From an uncultured Bacteroidales bacterium (GTDB lineage Bacteria > Bacteroidota > Bacteroidia > Bacteroidales > Muribaculaceae): 64,000 nucleotides of DNA. Under the pieces are notes generated by a model that saw only the letters and a program-made list of their open reading frames with translations, had not been told where the DNA came from and did not search any database. Location of the stretch: the NCBI GenBank assembly GCA_902760865.1, contig CACWID010000003.1:62001-126000 (forward strand), read 5' to 3'. Positions 40,856 through 49,717 of this stretch are shown here, in pieces. How positions within the stretch are numbered: the first letter of the stretch is position 1; each line of letters begins with the position of its first letter. The translations under genes and the position numbers were made by a program.

Positions 40856-42337
40856 ATGCCCAAACGCACCAATGAACATATCAATTTCGCCATTGTGCTG
40901 CGCATGCAGGGCTGGCTGTTGCTCATCGAGGCTGCATTCATGGTGTTGCCCCTGCTCATCTCATGGTGGTTTGACGAGCCCACATCGCTGCGGGCATTCT
41001 TCTACAGCGCCGCTATCACTGCTTTAGCCGGCGTGATCATGGCCTTCGGCATCAAGCCTCGCAGCAAGTCGATGCACAAGCGCGAGGGTCTGATGCTCAC
41101 CGCCACCGTCTGGGTGTTCTTCTCGGTGTTCGGCATGCTGCCTTATCTGTTCTCCGACACGTTCAACAACGTGACCGACGCCTTCTTCGAGACCATGGCT
41201 GGCTTCACCACTACAGGCTCGAGCGTCATCCGCTATGTCGAAGAGATCCCGCGCGGCGTGCTGTTCTGGCGTGCCATGACCCAGTGGATCGGTGGCATGG
41301 GAATCATCCTGTTCACCCTTGCCGTCATCCCCATGCTGAACCAGAAGGGCGGCATCGCCCTGTTCAATTCCGAGGTGACGGGCATCACCCACGAACGCCT
41401 GCGCCCGCGAGTAAGCCAGACGGCTAAAGACCTGTGGCTGATTTACATCGGCCTGACGGCCTTGCTCTCCATCCTGCTCTATGTGGGGCCCATGGACTGG
41501 TTTGACGCGGTATGCCACGCGATGACGACGACCTCGACAGGCGGATATTCCACCAAGAACATCGGCCTGGACTATTGGCAGTCGAGCTATGTGTTCATTG
41601 TGGTCATCATCTTCATGTTCATCGGTGGTATCAGCTTCTCGATCATCGCCGCCACCCTTCGAGGCAACTTCAAGTTCATCAGGAAGAACAACACCTTCAG
41701 ATGGTACTGGATGACGACGTTGGTTACCACGGTGGGCATCTTCCTGTATATGATTTACATGGGTTTCCTCGACAACCACGGTGACCGGTTGATTTACGGC
41801 GCGTTCGACACCTTGTCGGCAATCACGTCAACAGGTTTCTCGACCTTCGACTACGAGAATAGCGGTGAATTTGTCACCGTCATCCTGATGGTGATGATGT
41901 TCTTCGGCGGCATGGCGGGCTCCACGTCGGGCGGCGCCAAGATGGACCGCCTGATTGTGCTGCTCAAGCACACCGCCAACGAATTCTACCGCGTGCTGCA
42001 CACCAACTCGGTGCGCGCGGTCCACATCGACGGCAAGCCCATCCCTAACCACGTGGTGAGCAAGGTGAACACGTTCTTCACGGTCTATATCCTTATCATT
42101 ATGGTGGTGGCCCTGTATCTCACCTTTTACGGCATTCCCGTGTTTGACGCAATGTACACCTCGATGTCGGCCATCAGCAACGTGGGTATCGGCTACGGCG
42201 TGACCGGTTCCAATGGTTCATGGGTAGCCCTGCATCCCGGTGCCAAGTGGGTGCTCGCCTTCGAGATGATGGTGGGCCGTCTGGAACTCTTCACCGTCCT
42301 TGTGGTATTCACCCGCTCCTTCTGGAAGAAAGACTAA
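40856..42337 (+). CDS. trkH: Trk potassium uptake membrane subunit TrkH
   Basis: 493 residues with about ten to twelve transmembrane helices. The selectivity-filter repeats typical of TrkH are visible: FTTTGSSVI, TTTSTGGYST, ITSTGFSTFD and a fourth near SAISNVGIGYGV. FFGGMAGSTSGGAKMDRLIVL is the conserved loop before the last membrane pair. With TrkA it imports K+ driven by the membrane potential. Its last 29 bases overlap the end of the convergent AlkZ-like gene. Confidence 0.96.
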   Translation: MPKRTNEHINFAIVLRMQGWLLLIEAAFMVLPLLISWWFDEPTSLRAFFYSAAITALAGVIMAFGIKPRSKSMHKREGLMLTATVWVFFSVFGMLPYLFSDTFNNVTDAFFETMAGFTTTGSSVIRYVEEIPRGVLFWRAMTQWIGGMGIILFTLAVIPMLNQKGGIALFNSEVTGITHERLRPRVSQTAKDLWLIYIGLTALLSILLYVGPMDWFDAVCHAMTTTSTGGYSTKNIGLDYWQSSYVFIVVIIFMFIGGISFSIIAATLRGNFKFIRKNNTFRWYWMTTLVTTVGIFLYMIYMGFLDNHGDRLIYGAFDTLSAITSTGFSTFDYENSGEFVTVILMVMMFFGGMAGSTSGGAKMDRLIVLLKHTANEFYRVLHTNSVRAVHIDGKPIPNHVVSKVNTFFTVYILIIMVVALYLTFYGIPVFDAMYTSMSAISNVGIGYGVTGSNGSWVALHPGAKWVLAFEMMVGRLELFTVLVVFTRSFWKKD

Positions 42338-43361
42338 ATCTCTTGTACCTGCCCCACTCTTCTTGAACACCAGCATCATGCTGCCCGAGAAAGAAATCGG
42401 CTTGATGGTCGTCCTTGAAAGGTTTCCAGTTGCCACAGACGATGCCATCGTGGACGATTATGGGCTGAAAGATGCCGCTGTTATTGTGTGCCTTGTGTCT
42501 AAAGTCCGGTGATAGGACAATGTCGCGGCTCTTGTAGCTGATGAGGTATTCGTCATAAGGGGGAATCAGGAGGTAACGGCCCTTACGGAAACCGCGTGTG
42601 CGGCATCCATCAGCCATGTAGAATGACCTTCCACGCCATTTTTCTTCATGTATCGTGTTGCCCATGAGTTCAATGCCATGGCGGCAGTCGCCAATGTTCA
42701 GCCCCGACCACCACGCGAAGTCCTCAAGCGTTGCGGGCTGGCGGCTCTGGAAATATTTCCGTGTCAGCATCAATAGCGCCTCGTCACGGTCAACAACCGG
42801 CATGCTGGGCTTCACTTTATCGGCAGTAAGCGCATAGGTAGCCTTCATGGGCAAGAGATCGCCACTGCACAAGATACCCGACAGTTCTGCCATACGGATG
42901 TGATAAGAGAGCCGGTGGTCGTCCATTGTTATATCTCTCGTAATCAAAGCCTGGACGAAGTCCTCCTTGGTGGCGCTTCCAAAGTCGCCAGCGGTCCTGA
43001 TAAGGATGTCGTGGATGCGCGACACCTCCTCGTCGGGGATGCTGATGTGGTTGCTATGCATCCAGCCCTGTGTCACCGCCATGGCTTTGGGAGCACACAG
43101 GGCGAGCAAGAGCCAATAGTCTTGGGACGACACCAACTGCCATGTGCCACGCATCAAGTGCAGACGGATAATCTGCCCGCTGTCATAAGCTCGCTTGAAG
43201 GCCTGTGCCGAGGGCTTGCGGGTGCGCATAGCGACAGCCCAGCGCATCATGCGGTATTCCTGGGCCTGAATGGCGCCCATGTGGTTCACCACCTCGGCAG
43301 GGTCGTTGAACTGGGGGCAGATAAGCTGCTGATTGAGAAGTCTAATGGCGATTGGATTCAT
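42309..43361 (-). CDS. winged-helix DNA glycosylase of the AlkZ-like (HTH_42/YcaQ) family
   Basis: 350 residues. The N-terminal block NHMGAIQAQEYRMMRWAV and the RLHLMRGTWQLVS segment are typical of the AlkZ-like fold, a tandem winged-helix protein. The QAQ tripeptide at about residues 32-34 fits the Q-x-Q catalytic motif described for AlkZ, which unhooks DNA interstrand crosslinks and excises bulky N-alkylpurines. The YcaQ branch has Q-x-D instead. LEDFAWWSGL and the LLIPPYDEYLISYK block near the C terminus are other family features. It is the last gene of a four-gene operon with two acetyltransferases and a flavoprotein. The substrate is inferred from the family, not shown. Confidence 0.82.
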   Translation of the reverse strand: MNPIAIRLLNQQLICPQFNDPAEVVNHMGAIQAQEYRMMRWAVAMRTRKPSAQAFKRAYDSGQIIRLHLMRGTWQLVSSQDYWLLLALCAPKAMAVTQGWMHSNHISIPDEEVSRIHDILIRTAGDFGSATKEDFVQALITRDITMDDHRLSYHIRMAELSGILCSGDLLPMKATYALTADKVKPSMPVVDRDEALLMLTRKYFQSRQPATLEDFAWWSGLNIGDCRHGIELMGNTIHEEKWRGRSFYMADGCRTRGFRKGRYLLIPPYDEYLISYKSRDIVLSPDFRHKAHNNSGIFQPIIVHDGIVCGNWKPFKDDHQADFFLGQHDAGVQEEWGRYKRFSLSSRRSG

Positions 43362-43362
43362 C

Positions 43363-44088
43363 TTACTCTATCACAAAACTGCGGGGATAGTAGTCGCTGT
43401 AGAAGCGCCCGTCGGTTGCCGTAAACTTCAGCACGCAATAGTTGGGGTCGGTGACACCACCGGAATAGTACTCGGTATCGCCGTCTCGCCAGATCATCTC
43501 TTTGCTCGCTGCATCGGTCAACACCTCCATCGTGCCGCGCAGCATCATGCCTTTGAACCCTTCGGTATCACAGAAGTAGATGGACGCCTTGGGATTGGCT
43601 TTGTAATGCGCCACACGCAGGGAGAAGGTGTTAGTAGTAAAGTAGAACACCTTAATACCCTCACGCACACGAGGCGACAACATCGCCTTAGTGCAGGGAT
43701 AGCCATCCTCGTCCACCGACGAGATAAAAGTAACGGGCAACGTGTCGGCCATCCTGGCAATCAGGTCTTTAACACCCGCCAGGGCGGGGTTTTCGGGCAT
43801 TGCTTCATGGATGGTCAACTCCCTGCGCCAGCGCTTCAGGTGAGGGAAGTACATCTTCATCTGACCGATGTATTCTTCCCGAGTGATGGGCTGCGACAGT
43901 CCCTTGTTAACCTCGTCGACAAACTGGGCACAATGTTCAATCATCTCATCCATCGTGCAATCCTGCAGGAACTTACCGTCCCTGTAGCAATAGATGCAGT
44001 AGTCCTCGTTCTTACTGCCGTCGGCATTGGTGCCGAGCAATTCCTCGGTGAGCGGCATTCCGCAGCTCTGACAAAATTTCTGTTCCAT
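43363..44088 (-). CDS. Zn-ribbon plus PNPOx-like flavin-binding protein
   Basis: 241 residues. An N-terminal zinc ribbon (FCQSCGMPL ... EDYCIYCYRDG, two C-x2-C pairs) and a helical stretch are followed by a split-barrel pyridoxamine-phosphate-oxidase-like domain (from about residue 110): LPVTFISSVDEDGYPCTKAM, IKVFYFTTNTFSLRVAHY and the NPKASIYFCDTEG strand. The PNPOx fold binds FMN or F420-like cofactors and includes antibiotic-modifying enzymes, but the reaction here is unknown. One base separates it from the AlkZ-like start, so the two are coupled. The zinc ribbon fusion is seen in other Bacteroidota and Firmicutes. Confidence 0.82.
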   Translation of the reverse strand: MEQKFCQSCGMPLTEELLGTNADGSKNEDYCIYCYRDGKFLQDCTMDEMIEHCAQFVDEVNKGLSQPITREEYIGQMKMYFPHLKRWRRELTIHEAMPENPALAGVKDLIARMADTLPVTFISSVDEDGYPCTKAMLSPRVREGIKVFYFTTNTFSLRVAHYKANPKASIYFCDTEGFKGMMLRGTMEVLTDAASKEMIWRDGDTEYYSGGVTDPNYCVLKFTATDGRFYSDYYPRSFVIE

Positions 44089-44110
44089 CGTTATACTGTT
44101 ATTAACTGAT

Positions 44111-44737
44111 TTAATTCATTTTTAATCCACTGATAGTCTTTTGCAGTTCATCCAGGAAGAGGGCTGCGTGGCCACCGTCCATCTGTACATGATGGAACTG
44201 GAAGGAAATGGAGAGGGTGACTCTTAGCCACTTCTTGCGATAACGGCCCCACATCACCATCGGGTTGCAGAACTGGTCGGTGTACTGGTTGACGATGCTT
44301 TCGAGTTCAGTCGCCGTCATGGCCGATGTTCCTATCACCATGGCATCGTCTACAAAGGTGCTCTGACACGAACTGCTTGCCGATTGAGTCAACGCCGTAT
44401 AGTCCCTGTTGAATTTCTCCAAGTCTTCACAATCGGGGACATCGCAAGAGTTGATGCCCCCATTGCAGTTATTCACTATCACATTGATGGCCAAGCGGTC
44501 ATACTTGTACAGTTTCCCGTTCTGAGGCAACAAGTAAAACTCATCAATCCGTGATGCAGCCTTGCCGATACACCAGCACAGCAACATGTTGAACTTCAGC
44601 CCGCTCCGCCGGCTCACCTTATACAGCCGAGACACGTCAAAGGTCTTGGTGAGCGTCACCATCGGCATGGGTGATTTCATCCACAACTCGAATGCCTCCG
44701 CCCGACTGGTATCCTTTGGATTGATTTCCTGTTTCAT
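44111..44737 (-). CDS. chloramphenicol acetyltransferase-like (CatA family) protein
   Basis: 208 residues, the size of a type A CAT monomer. The catalytic motif HHVQMDG near the C terminus has the reactive histidine (His183) and the supporting Asp187 at the right spacing (H-x3-D-G). WCIGKAASRI, the YDRLAINVIVNN strand region and the C-terminal FLDELQ helix are also family features. True CATs acetylate chloramphenicol with acetyl-CoA and are trimers. Divergent chromosomal members often have other or unknown substrates, so a resistance phenotype is not assured. It sits 11 bases after the GNAT gene. Confidence 0.85.
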   Translation of the reverse strand: MKQEINPKDTSRAEAFELWMKSPMPMVTLTKTFDVSRLYKVSRRSGLKFNMLLCWCIGKAASRIDEFYLLPQNGKLYKYDRLAINVIVNNCNGGINSCDVPDCEDLEKFNRDYTALTQSASSSCQSTFVDDAMVIGTSAMTATELESIVNQYTDQFCNPMVMWGRYRKKWLRVTLSISFQFHHVQMDGGHAALFLDELQKTISGLKMN

Positions 44738-44748
44738 TTCCTCGATGA

Positions 44749-45378
44749 CTATACCAGTTGTCCCGGCAGGTGAAGTTTTACCTTCGCGGGGAAGGTCGCC
44801 TCATAGGCCTCAAAGGCCTCGGGGTTCTCGTCGGCGACGAAGTAGCCCTTGGGCGGACCATAGGTCGCCTCAGTGACACCCTTGCTCTCCAGCCAGCCGG
44901 GGATGAGTTCCTGGGCAAGGAAATAAGGTACCTCGGCATCGCGCGGCTCGGCATGATAATGTATGCCCAATTTACAGGCCAAGTCGAATCCCGCATGGCG
45001 GTAGAAGTCGATGTTGCCCTCCATACAGATGAAGCCGATGCCCATTTCGCGGGCTTTCTCCAGGGCATAGTTCAGCAACTTGAGTCCGTAACCCTTGCGC
45101 TTGTAGTCGGGATGGATGCTGATGGGGCCGAAGGTCCATGACGGCACCCTCGTGCCGTCGTCGAGGACGAGTTCTGCCCTAGAGAACATCACATGGCCTA
45201 TAATCCTGCCATCCTCCTCCATCACGAGGTCGAGCTCGGGAATGAAGTCGGGATTACTCCTGTACTGATTGAGTACGTAATGCTCGGTGCAGCCGGGACG
45301 ATAGACGTTCCAGAAAGCCTCACGGGTGAGGTTTTCCACCTCACGGTAATCACTGGGTTGTTCTAATCTGATATTCAT
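44749..45378 (-). CDS. GNAT-family N-acetyltransferase
   Basis: 209 residues from ATG 45378. The alternative ATG at 45402 adds eight residues and lies at the edge of a repeat array. The start MNIRLEQPSDYREVENLTREAF is a typical GNAT first strand/helix. Strand 4 and the acetyl-CoA loop are in TFGPISIHPDYKRKGYGLKLL with the Q/R-x2-G-x-G/A-like element (RKGYGL). FICMEGNIDFYRHAGFD is the usual C-terminal strand. The YHAEPRDAEVPYF region resembles YhbS-like acetyltransferases. It is the first gene of the four-gene accessory operon; the substrate is unknown. Confidence 0.85.
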   Translation of the reverse strand: MNIRLEQPSDYREVENLTREAFWNVYRPGCTEHYVLNQYRSNPDFIPELDLVMEEDGRIIGHVMFSRAELVLDDGTRVPSWTFGPISIHPDYKRKGYGLKLLNYALEKAREMGIGFICMEGNIDFYRHAGFDLACKLGIHYHAEPRDAEVPYFLAQELIPGWLESKGVTEATYGPPKGYFVADENPEAFEAYEATFPAKVKLHLPGQLV

Positions 45379-45405
45379 CGTTCTTTCTGTTGATTGTAGC
45401 ATTAG

Positions 45406-45450
45406 GGTCCTTAAGGTCCTTAAGGTCTTTAAAGTCTTAACGACCCTAAC
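45406..45450. repeat. 9-bp tandem array, five copies
   Basis: Units are GGTCCTTAA, GGTCCTTAA, GGTCTTTAA, AGTCTTAAC and GACCCTAAC. It lies between the TonB-receptor-like stop (45460) and the GNAT start. Confidence 0.85.
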
Positions 45451-45459
45451 TGCAAAATA

Positions 45460-47811
45460 TTACATTCTCGCCTTCTGCTTCTCGCCGGCACCGGTGCCGC
45501 GGTACTTGCTGCCGGCACTGTTGAACTTCCAGGTGAGGTCAAGGGAGAAGGTGCGGCGGGCGGGATTGCTTGTGGTCAACTCGCGCGGTCCGAATATGGT
45601 AGCCCCGGCCTTGCTGGTGTTGAAAATGTCCATGCAGCGTGCGTCAACGGTCAGTGAGCCAAGGTGCTGCAGGTTGATGTCCTTCTGCACTCCGATGCCG
45701 CTATAGAACCTGCTCTTGGTGATGCGGAAGTTGTCGTAGTCACCGCGCGATGTCACTTGTAACATGGCGTTCAGGCGCCAATCGTGCGGCAGCTCGATGT
45801 CGTTGTTCCACGTCAAGCCCAGATACGGATGGTTCAGCGTGAGGATGGAACCGTCGGCAGTCGGCGTCTTGTAGTTCTGGAAGATGGCAATCGCCGTCCA
45901 TGTGGGATGCCAGCAACCAAACACGGGCCTCAACGACGGCATGACGGTCAGCCGGTTATAGCTCTCCTTGCTGTTGATGGGATGCACGAGGCTGACGAGC
46001 GGATCATCGGAGCCGGGATAAGGCTCGGTGGACATCGTCTCGGAGTCCTTGATGCGTGCATAGTTCAGCGACAGGTTCATCCACCGGTAGGCGGCATTGA
46101 AGACTAGGCTGTGGGTGTAGGTGGGCTTCAGGTAGGGATTGCCACTCTGATAGCTGTAACGGTTGATATAGACGGTCGAGCTGGTGAGGCTGCTGTAGGC
46201 GGGGCGCTGGATGTCGCGGCGGTAGGACAGCGACAGCTGCACCTTGCCAACGGGAGCCGAGATGATCGCCGTGGGGAACCAGTCGCCATAGTCACGGCAC
46301 ACCTCATCTTCACGCTCATTGAAGTTGTAGTAGTCGTTCTTCAGGTGCTCGTAGCGCAAGCCCACCTGGGCGAATACCATGCCGAAGCGGCGGCCAAACT
46401 CCACAAAGGCTGCCGTTGACGACTCGTTGATCTCGGTGTCGGTGGCCTTGACGGGAACACTTGCCGTTGCCGAGAACGAGTAGGCATCGGTGCGGTGGTT
46501 GTGGGAGTACTCACCGCCCGCCGACAGGTTGCCCTGCCAAACGGGGTAACTCAGGATGAGCTTCGAGGCCCAGAAGTTGTTGCGGCTGACGGTATTGCTC
46601 TCGATGCTGCGGCTGACGGTGACGCCGTCCAGGACGGTTGTCTCGCTGGTACTTCCCGGCGTCTCGGTGCGGTCAAACAGGCCGTCCACGTTCAAGTCAA
46701 TGCCCAGCGAACCCACCTTGCCGTTGTAATAGGCATTGAAAATGTGCTTCCTGAAACGGTCATGCTGCTCGACGTCGCTCACCGAGCGCTCGGTGAAGAC
46801 GCCATTCACATAGCTATCGGTAATGAACTGGTCATGGAAATCGGCACTGGGATGGCGGTCAAATTTGTAAAAGGCGCCAAAACTGTGATTATCGTTGACC
46901 ACATAATTCACCTGAAGTTGGGGCGATAGGCCTTTCCAGATGTTCTTGCCCTCCTGCGTGACACGGCCCTCGACCCAGTCAGGGCCCACAAAATAAGACA
47001 ACTGGTTTTCCTGCAGCATCTTGGCGTGCCCGAAGCGGCCTGCCCAGAACGAAGCGGTGATGTCCAATCCGCCTGTGCGGTAGTTCAGGTCCAGGTTGTT
47101 GGTAATCGTGTGGCCATACTGGTACATGCCCATCAGGTTGTCCTGGAAACTGAAGCCGTCACCCTGCGCCTTCTTGAGTGTGATGCGCACCACGGCCTTG
47201 GTCGAGGCGGCATAGCGGGCACCGGGGTTCTGAATGACGTCGATGTGCTGGATCTGGTCCGAGCGCAGGCGGGACAATTCGCTCACGTCCTGCACCTTGC
47301 GGCCATTGATATACACCTCGGCCTCGCCGCGTCCCAGCACCGTCACGGCGCCATCGCGCTTGGCCTCCAGCGAGGGCACACGTGCCAACGCGTCGGCCAC
47401 GGTACCTGCCTTCTCGAGAATCGTGCCCTCGACGGTCGTGCGCATGGCCTCGCCCTTGACGCGCGTCTTGGGCAACTGGCTCTTCACCACCACCTCGCCG
47501 AGCAGCAGGGCATCCTCTTTCATCCTGATGGTCAGGCCGGGGGCCGCCTTCAGGTATTGCGTCTGGTAGCCGATACACGACACCTTGAGCAAGGCGCCAT
47601 CCTTAGGGGTCACAATCTGGAAAACACCCTGGTCGTCGGTCATCGCGCCCTGCACAAAGGCCGAGTCGGGCAAGGAAAGCATGACCACGTTAACATACGG
47701 CATCGGCTCGCCGTTCTCGTCAATTACCACACCGTTCAGATCCGGTGCTTTGCCAAAAGCCATCACTGACGACAGCAAAGCCATCGTCATGAAAAGCGTT
47801 CTGATTTTCAT
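45460..47811 (-). CDS. TonB-dependent-receptor-like outer-membrane beta-barrel protein
   Basis: 783 residues from ATG 47811. An in-frame ATG at 47865 would add a second hydrophobic segment. A signal peptide (LFMTMALLSSVMAFG) is followed by a carboxypeptidase-regulatory-like domain (GVVIDENGEPMPYVNVVM, residues about 25-110) and a plug domain (GEVVVKSQLPKT, LEKAGTVADALARVP, VYINGRKVQD, IQNPGARY). A 22-strand-type barrel follows, ending in an aromatic strand near LDLTWKFN. It is most like the outer-membrane beta-barrel branch of TonB receptors common in Bacteroidota. No SusD partner is adjacent, so it is probably not a polysaccharide Sus pair. It lies 86 bases downstream of the LiaF-like gene on the same strand; the regulator at 48648 is divergent. 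Confidence 0.88.
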   Translation of the reverse strand: MKIRTLFMTMALLSSVMAFGKAPDLNGVVIDENGEPMPYVNVVMLSLPDSAFVQGAMTDDQGVFQIVTPKDGALLKVSCIGYQTQYLKAAPGLTIRMKEDALLLGEVVVKSQLPKTRVKGEAMRTTVEGTILEKAGTVADALARVPSLEAKRDGAVTVLGRGEAEVYINGRKVQDVSELSRLRSDQIQHIDVIQNPGARYAASTKAVVRITLKKAQGDGFSFQDNLMGMYQYGHTITNNLDLNYRTGGLDITASFWAGRFGHAKMLQENQLSYFVGPDWVEGRVTQEGKNIWKGLSPQLQVNYVVNDNHSFGAFYKFDRHPSADFHDQFITDSYVNGVFTERSVSDVEQHDRFRKHIFNAYYNGKVGSLGIDLNVDGLFDRTETPGSTSETTVLDGVTVSRSIESNTVSRNNFWASKLILSYPVWQGNLSAGGEYSHNHRTDAYSFSATASVPVKATDTEINESSTAAFVEFGRRFGMVFAQVGLRYEHLKNDYYNFNEREDEVCRDYGDWFPTAIISAPVGKVQLSLSYRRDIQRPAYSSLTSSTVYINRYSYQSGNPYLKPTYTHSLVFNAAYRWMNLSLNYARIKDSETMSTEPYPGSDDPLVSLVHPINSKESYNRLTVMPSLRPVFGCWHPTWTAIAIFQNYKTPTADGSILTLNHPYLGLTWNNDIELPHDWRLNAMLQVTSRGDYDNFRITKSRFYSGIGVQKDINLQHLGSLTVDARCMDIFNTSKAGATIFGPRELTTSNPARRTFSLDLTWKFNSAGSKYRGTGAGEKQKARM

Positions 47812-47897
47812 TAGTTTAAAAATTGCCATCACTAATGCAATTGATATGATGATTACTGATACCATATTCTTATCCTATTAATTGTTTATAAATACGC

Positions 47898-48446
47898 TTA
47901 TTGATGCTTGATGCTCACGCCGCCCAGAAAGTTGCTGGCAGTGACATGGAGGGTGTGGGCTTCCTCGTTGGGGCACTTATCGGTCTCGTCACTCGTGCCG
48001 CCGATGAAACTGTGGCTCTTCACTACCACATTGACGTGGGTGGGAACGAGCAATTCCACTCCACCCAGGAAGGTGTGGATATCAATCTCCTCGTCCTCGC
48101 TGATGGTTGCCTGGCGCAAATCCAGCCTCAAGCCGCCGCAGAAGGCGTCCAACCTGGCTCCGCGGAACGGTTCACCCCTGAAGATGTAACCATCGGCACC
48201 AAAATTGACCGAACAATGCATGCGCTTGCCGTCTTCGCCCTGCGGCAAGGGGCGCTGCAACCACTGCGATGGGTAGTGGCTGAAGTTGTATATCAGCAAT
48301 TCAATACCTATATAGAGCAACAGCACGGGACCGAAATACTCCGTCCACGAGTGTGCCCAATCAAGTTGAATGATGCCCCACATGTCTGCCAGCTTGAGCA
48401 AAGCAGCCACGATGAAAATGATTCCGATAATTTTTCTCCTGTTCAT
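47898..48446 (-). CDS. LiaF-like transmembrane/cell-wall-stress response protein
   Basis: 182 residues. Two N-terminal helices (IIGIIFIVAALLKLADMWGI and YFGPVLLLYIGIELLIYNF) precede a beta-rich C-terminal domain. Its repeated G-G-x-R/V-x-L/L-V pattern (DAFCGGLRLDLRQA, TFLGGVELLVP, NFLGGVSIKHQ) is that of the LiaF C-terminal/DUF2154 superfamily. In Firmicutes LiaF represses a cell-wall stress kinase; the Bacteroidota members are usually paired with LytTR proteins, as here (divergent gene at 48648). A role in sensing envelope stress is inference. Confidence 0.82.
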   Translation of the reverse strand: MNRRKIIGIIFIVAALLKLADMWGIIQLDWAHSWTEYFGPVLLLYIGIELLIYNFSHYPSQWLQRPLPQGEDGKRMHCSVNFGADGYIFRGEPFRGARLDAFCGGLRLDLRQATISEDEEIDIHTFLGGVELLVPTHVNVVVKSHSFIGGTSDETDKCPNEEAHTLHVTASNFLGGVSIKHQ

Positions 48447-48608
48447 AACTTTAGTTTTTATGCAGTCCAGCGGACCGCGATTTTCGTTTTTTGATGATGC
48501 AAAGTTGCTGCCAATCGGCCATTACTGCAAGTTTCTGGGATATTCTGCAGCATTCTGTGACGAACGGCAGATACTTGAGTGATAAAATGCATAATTGTGA
48601 CGAATGGC

Positions 48609-48639
48609 TTGTCCGTGTGATGGATTTATCCTACCTTTG
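48609..48639 (+). promoter_or_regulatory. promoter of the LytTR regulator
   Basis: TTG at 48609-48611, a 20-base spacer, and TACCTTTG at 48632-48639. ATG 48648 lies only eight bases after the element. On the minus strand a weaker element (CAACTTTG near 48492-48499) could serve the LiaF-like gene. Confidence 0.72.
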
Positions 48640-48647
48640 TCACACCG

Positions 48648-49577
48648 ATGAGTAAAGAACAAAAAGAGACATTGAGGGTACGTCTGGTCAGCGTCGGATT
48701 CACGGTGCTGGCATTGGCTGTGTTCAAGCCTTTCGGGCTGCGGGCAGGGCAATGGGAGACCTATGTCCACCTGCTGGTGATATGGGCACTGGGTTGTGTC
48801 GTGTGCATGATCACCGAGGGCATCCTGAAATACATTGTCAAAAAACCGCGCTCACTCGAGCAAGGTGTCGACTACATCATCCGCCGCAACCTGTGGTTCC
48901 AACTCATCAACACCCCTCTGGTATCGCTGATGATCTGCCTTTACCGGCATGGCGTGTTGAGTGACCGCCTGCCAGGCAACGTGCTCAGTTGGAGCAACTT
49001 CCTCGAGACACTGCTCATCATCGCCTTCTGCAGCTTTGCCATCGGCCTGTATTGGAGGTTCAAGTATCGCAGCAAGTACCTGACCGCCGAACTCGAAGAG
49101 ACACGACTCCTCAACGTGCGGTTACAGCAATTACAGGAAAAAGCGGTTAGAGATGCGCAGTCGGTACGCACAACCGTCAGTGAATCAACCGATAAGCAGG
49201 AATCACCGATGACTACGCCACTACCGCCGTCCTCGGTCACCCTCACGGGCTCGACCAGCGAGACGGTCACGTTACAGATTCCTGACCTATTATATATAGA
49301 GGCTGTCGGCAACTATGTAAAAGTCTATCATCTCGTTGAGAACCAGGTGCATAACGACATGCTGCGTGCCACATCCAAACAGATAGAGGTGGACCTGGGT
49401 GCTTATCCCATGATCGTGCGCTGCCACCGCGCCTTCCTGGTCAACCTGCAACAAGTAGAACAGATCATCTCACATGCTGGAACCATGCAGTTAAAGATTA
49501 AGCATTGCGACGACAGCATCCCCGTCTCGCGCAGCAATATGGCACAAGTCAAGGAAGCCATCGGCGGGGCCAGATAA
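48648..49577 (+). CDS. membrane-anchored LytTR-family transcription regulator
   Basis: 309 residues. The N-terminal half has four hydrophobic helices (about 10-28, 36-60, 85-105 and 118-140). A coiled, glutamate-rich linker and a LytTR DNA-binding domain (about 205-305) follow: VTLQIPDLLYIEAVGNYVKVY, RCHRAFLVNLQQVEQI and a final SRSNMAQVKEAI. LytTR domains bind short direct repeats next to promoters. There is no receiver domain, so this is a one-component membrane-bound regulator. It is divergent from the LiaF-like and TonB-barrel genes, the likely targets. Confidence 0.9.
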   Translation: MSKEQKETLRVRLVSVGFTVLALAVFKPFGLRAGQWETYVHLLVIWALGCVVCMITEGILKYIVKKPRSLEQGVDYIIRRNLWFQLINTPLVSLMICLYRHGVLSDRLPGNVLSWSNFLETLLIIAFCSFAIGLYWRFKYRSKYLTAELEETRLLNVRLQQLQEKAVRDAQSVRTTVSESTDKQESPMTTPLPPSSVTLTGSTSETVTLQIPDLLYIEAVGNYVKVYHLVENQVHNDMLRATSKQIEVDLGAYPMIVRCHRAFLVNLQQVEQIISHAGTMQLKIKHCDDSIPVSRSNMAQVKEAIGGAR

Positions 49578-49717
49578 GCACATCCGGGAGCCGTCACTAC
49601 AAACGACGGTTAAAAAATATTTTTTTTGAAAAAAATTGTGAGATTTGCGTTTGTAAATCAATTTTATTTTGTAATTTTACACCCCCAAATTGAAAACTAC
49701 AGCAATACGATAGCAAG

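Noticed and set aside
44111-44737. Calling the CAT-like gene a proven chloramphenicol resistance gene
   Set aside because: The catalytic motif is intact, but chromosomal CatA relatives often have other substrates. Sequence alone does not show resistance.
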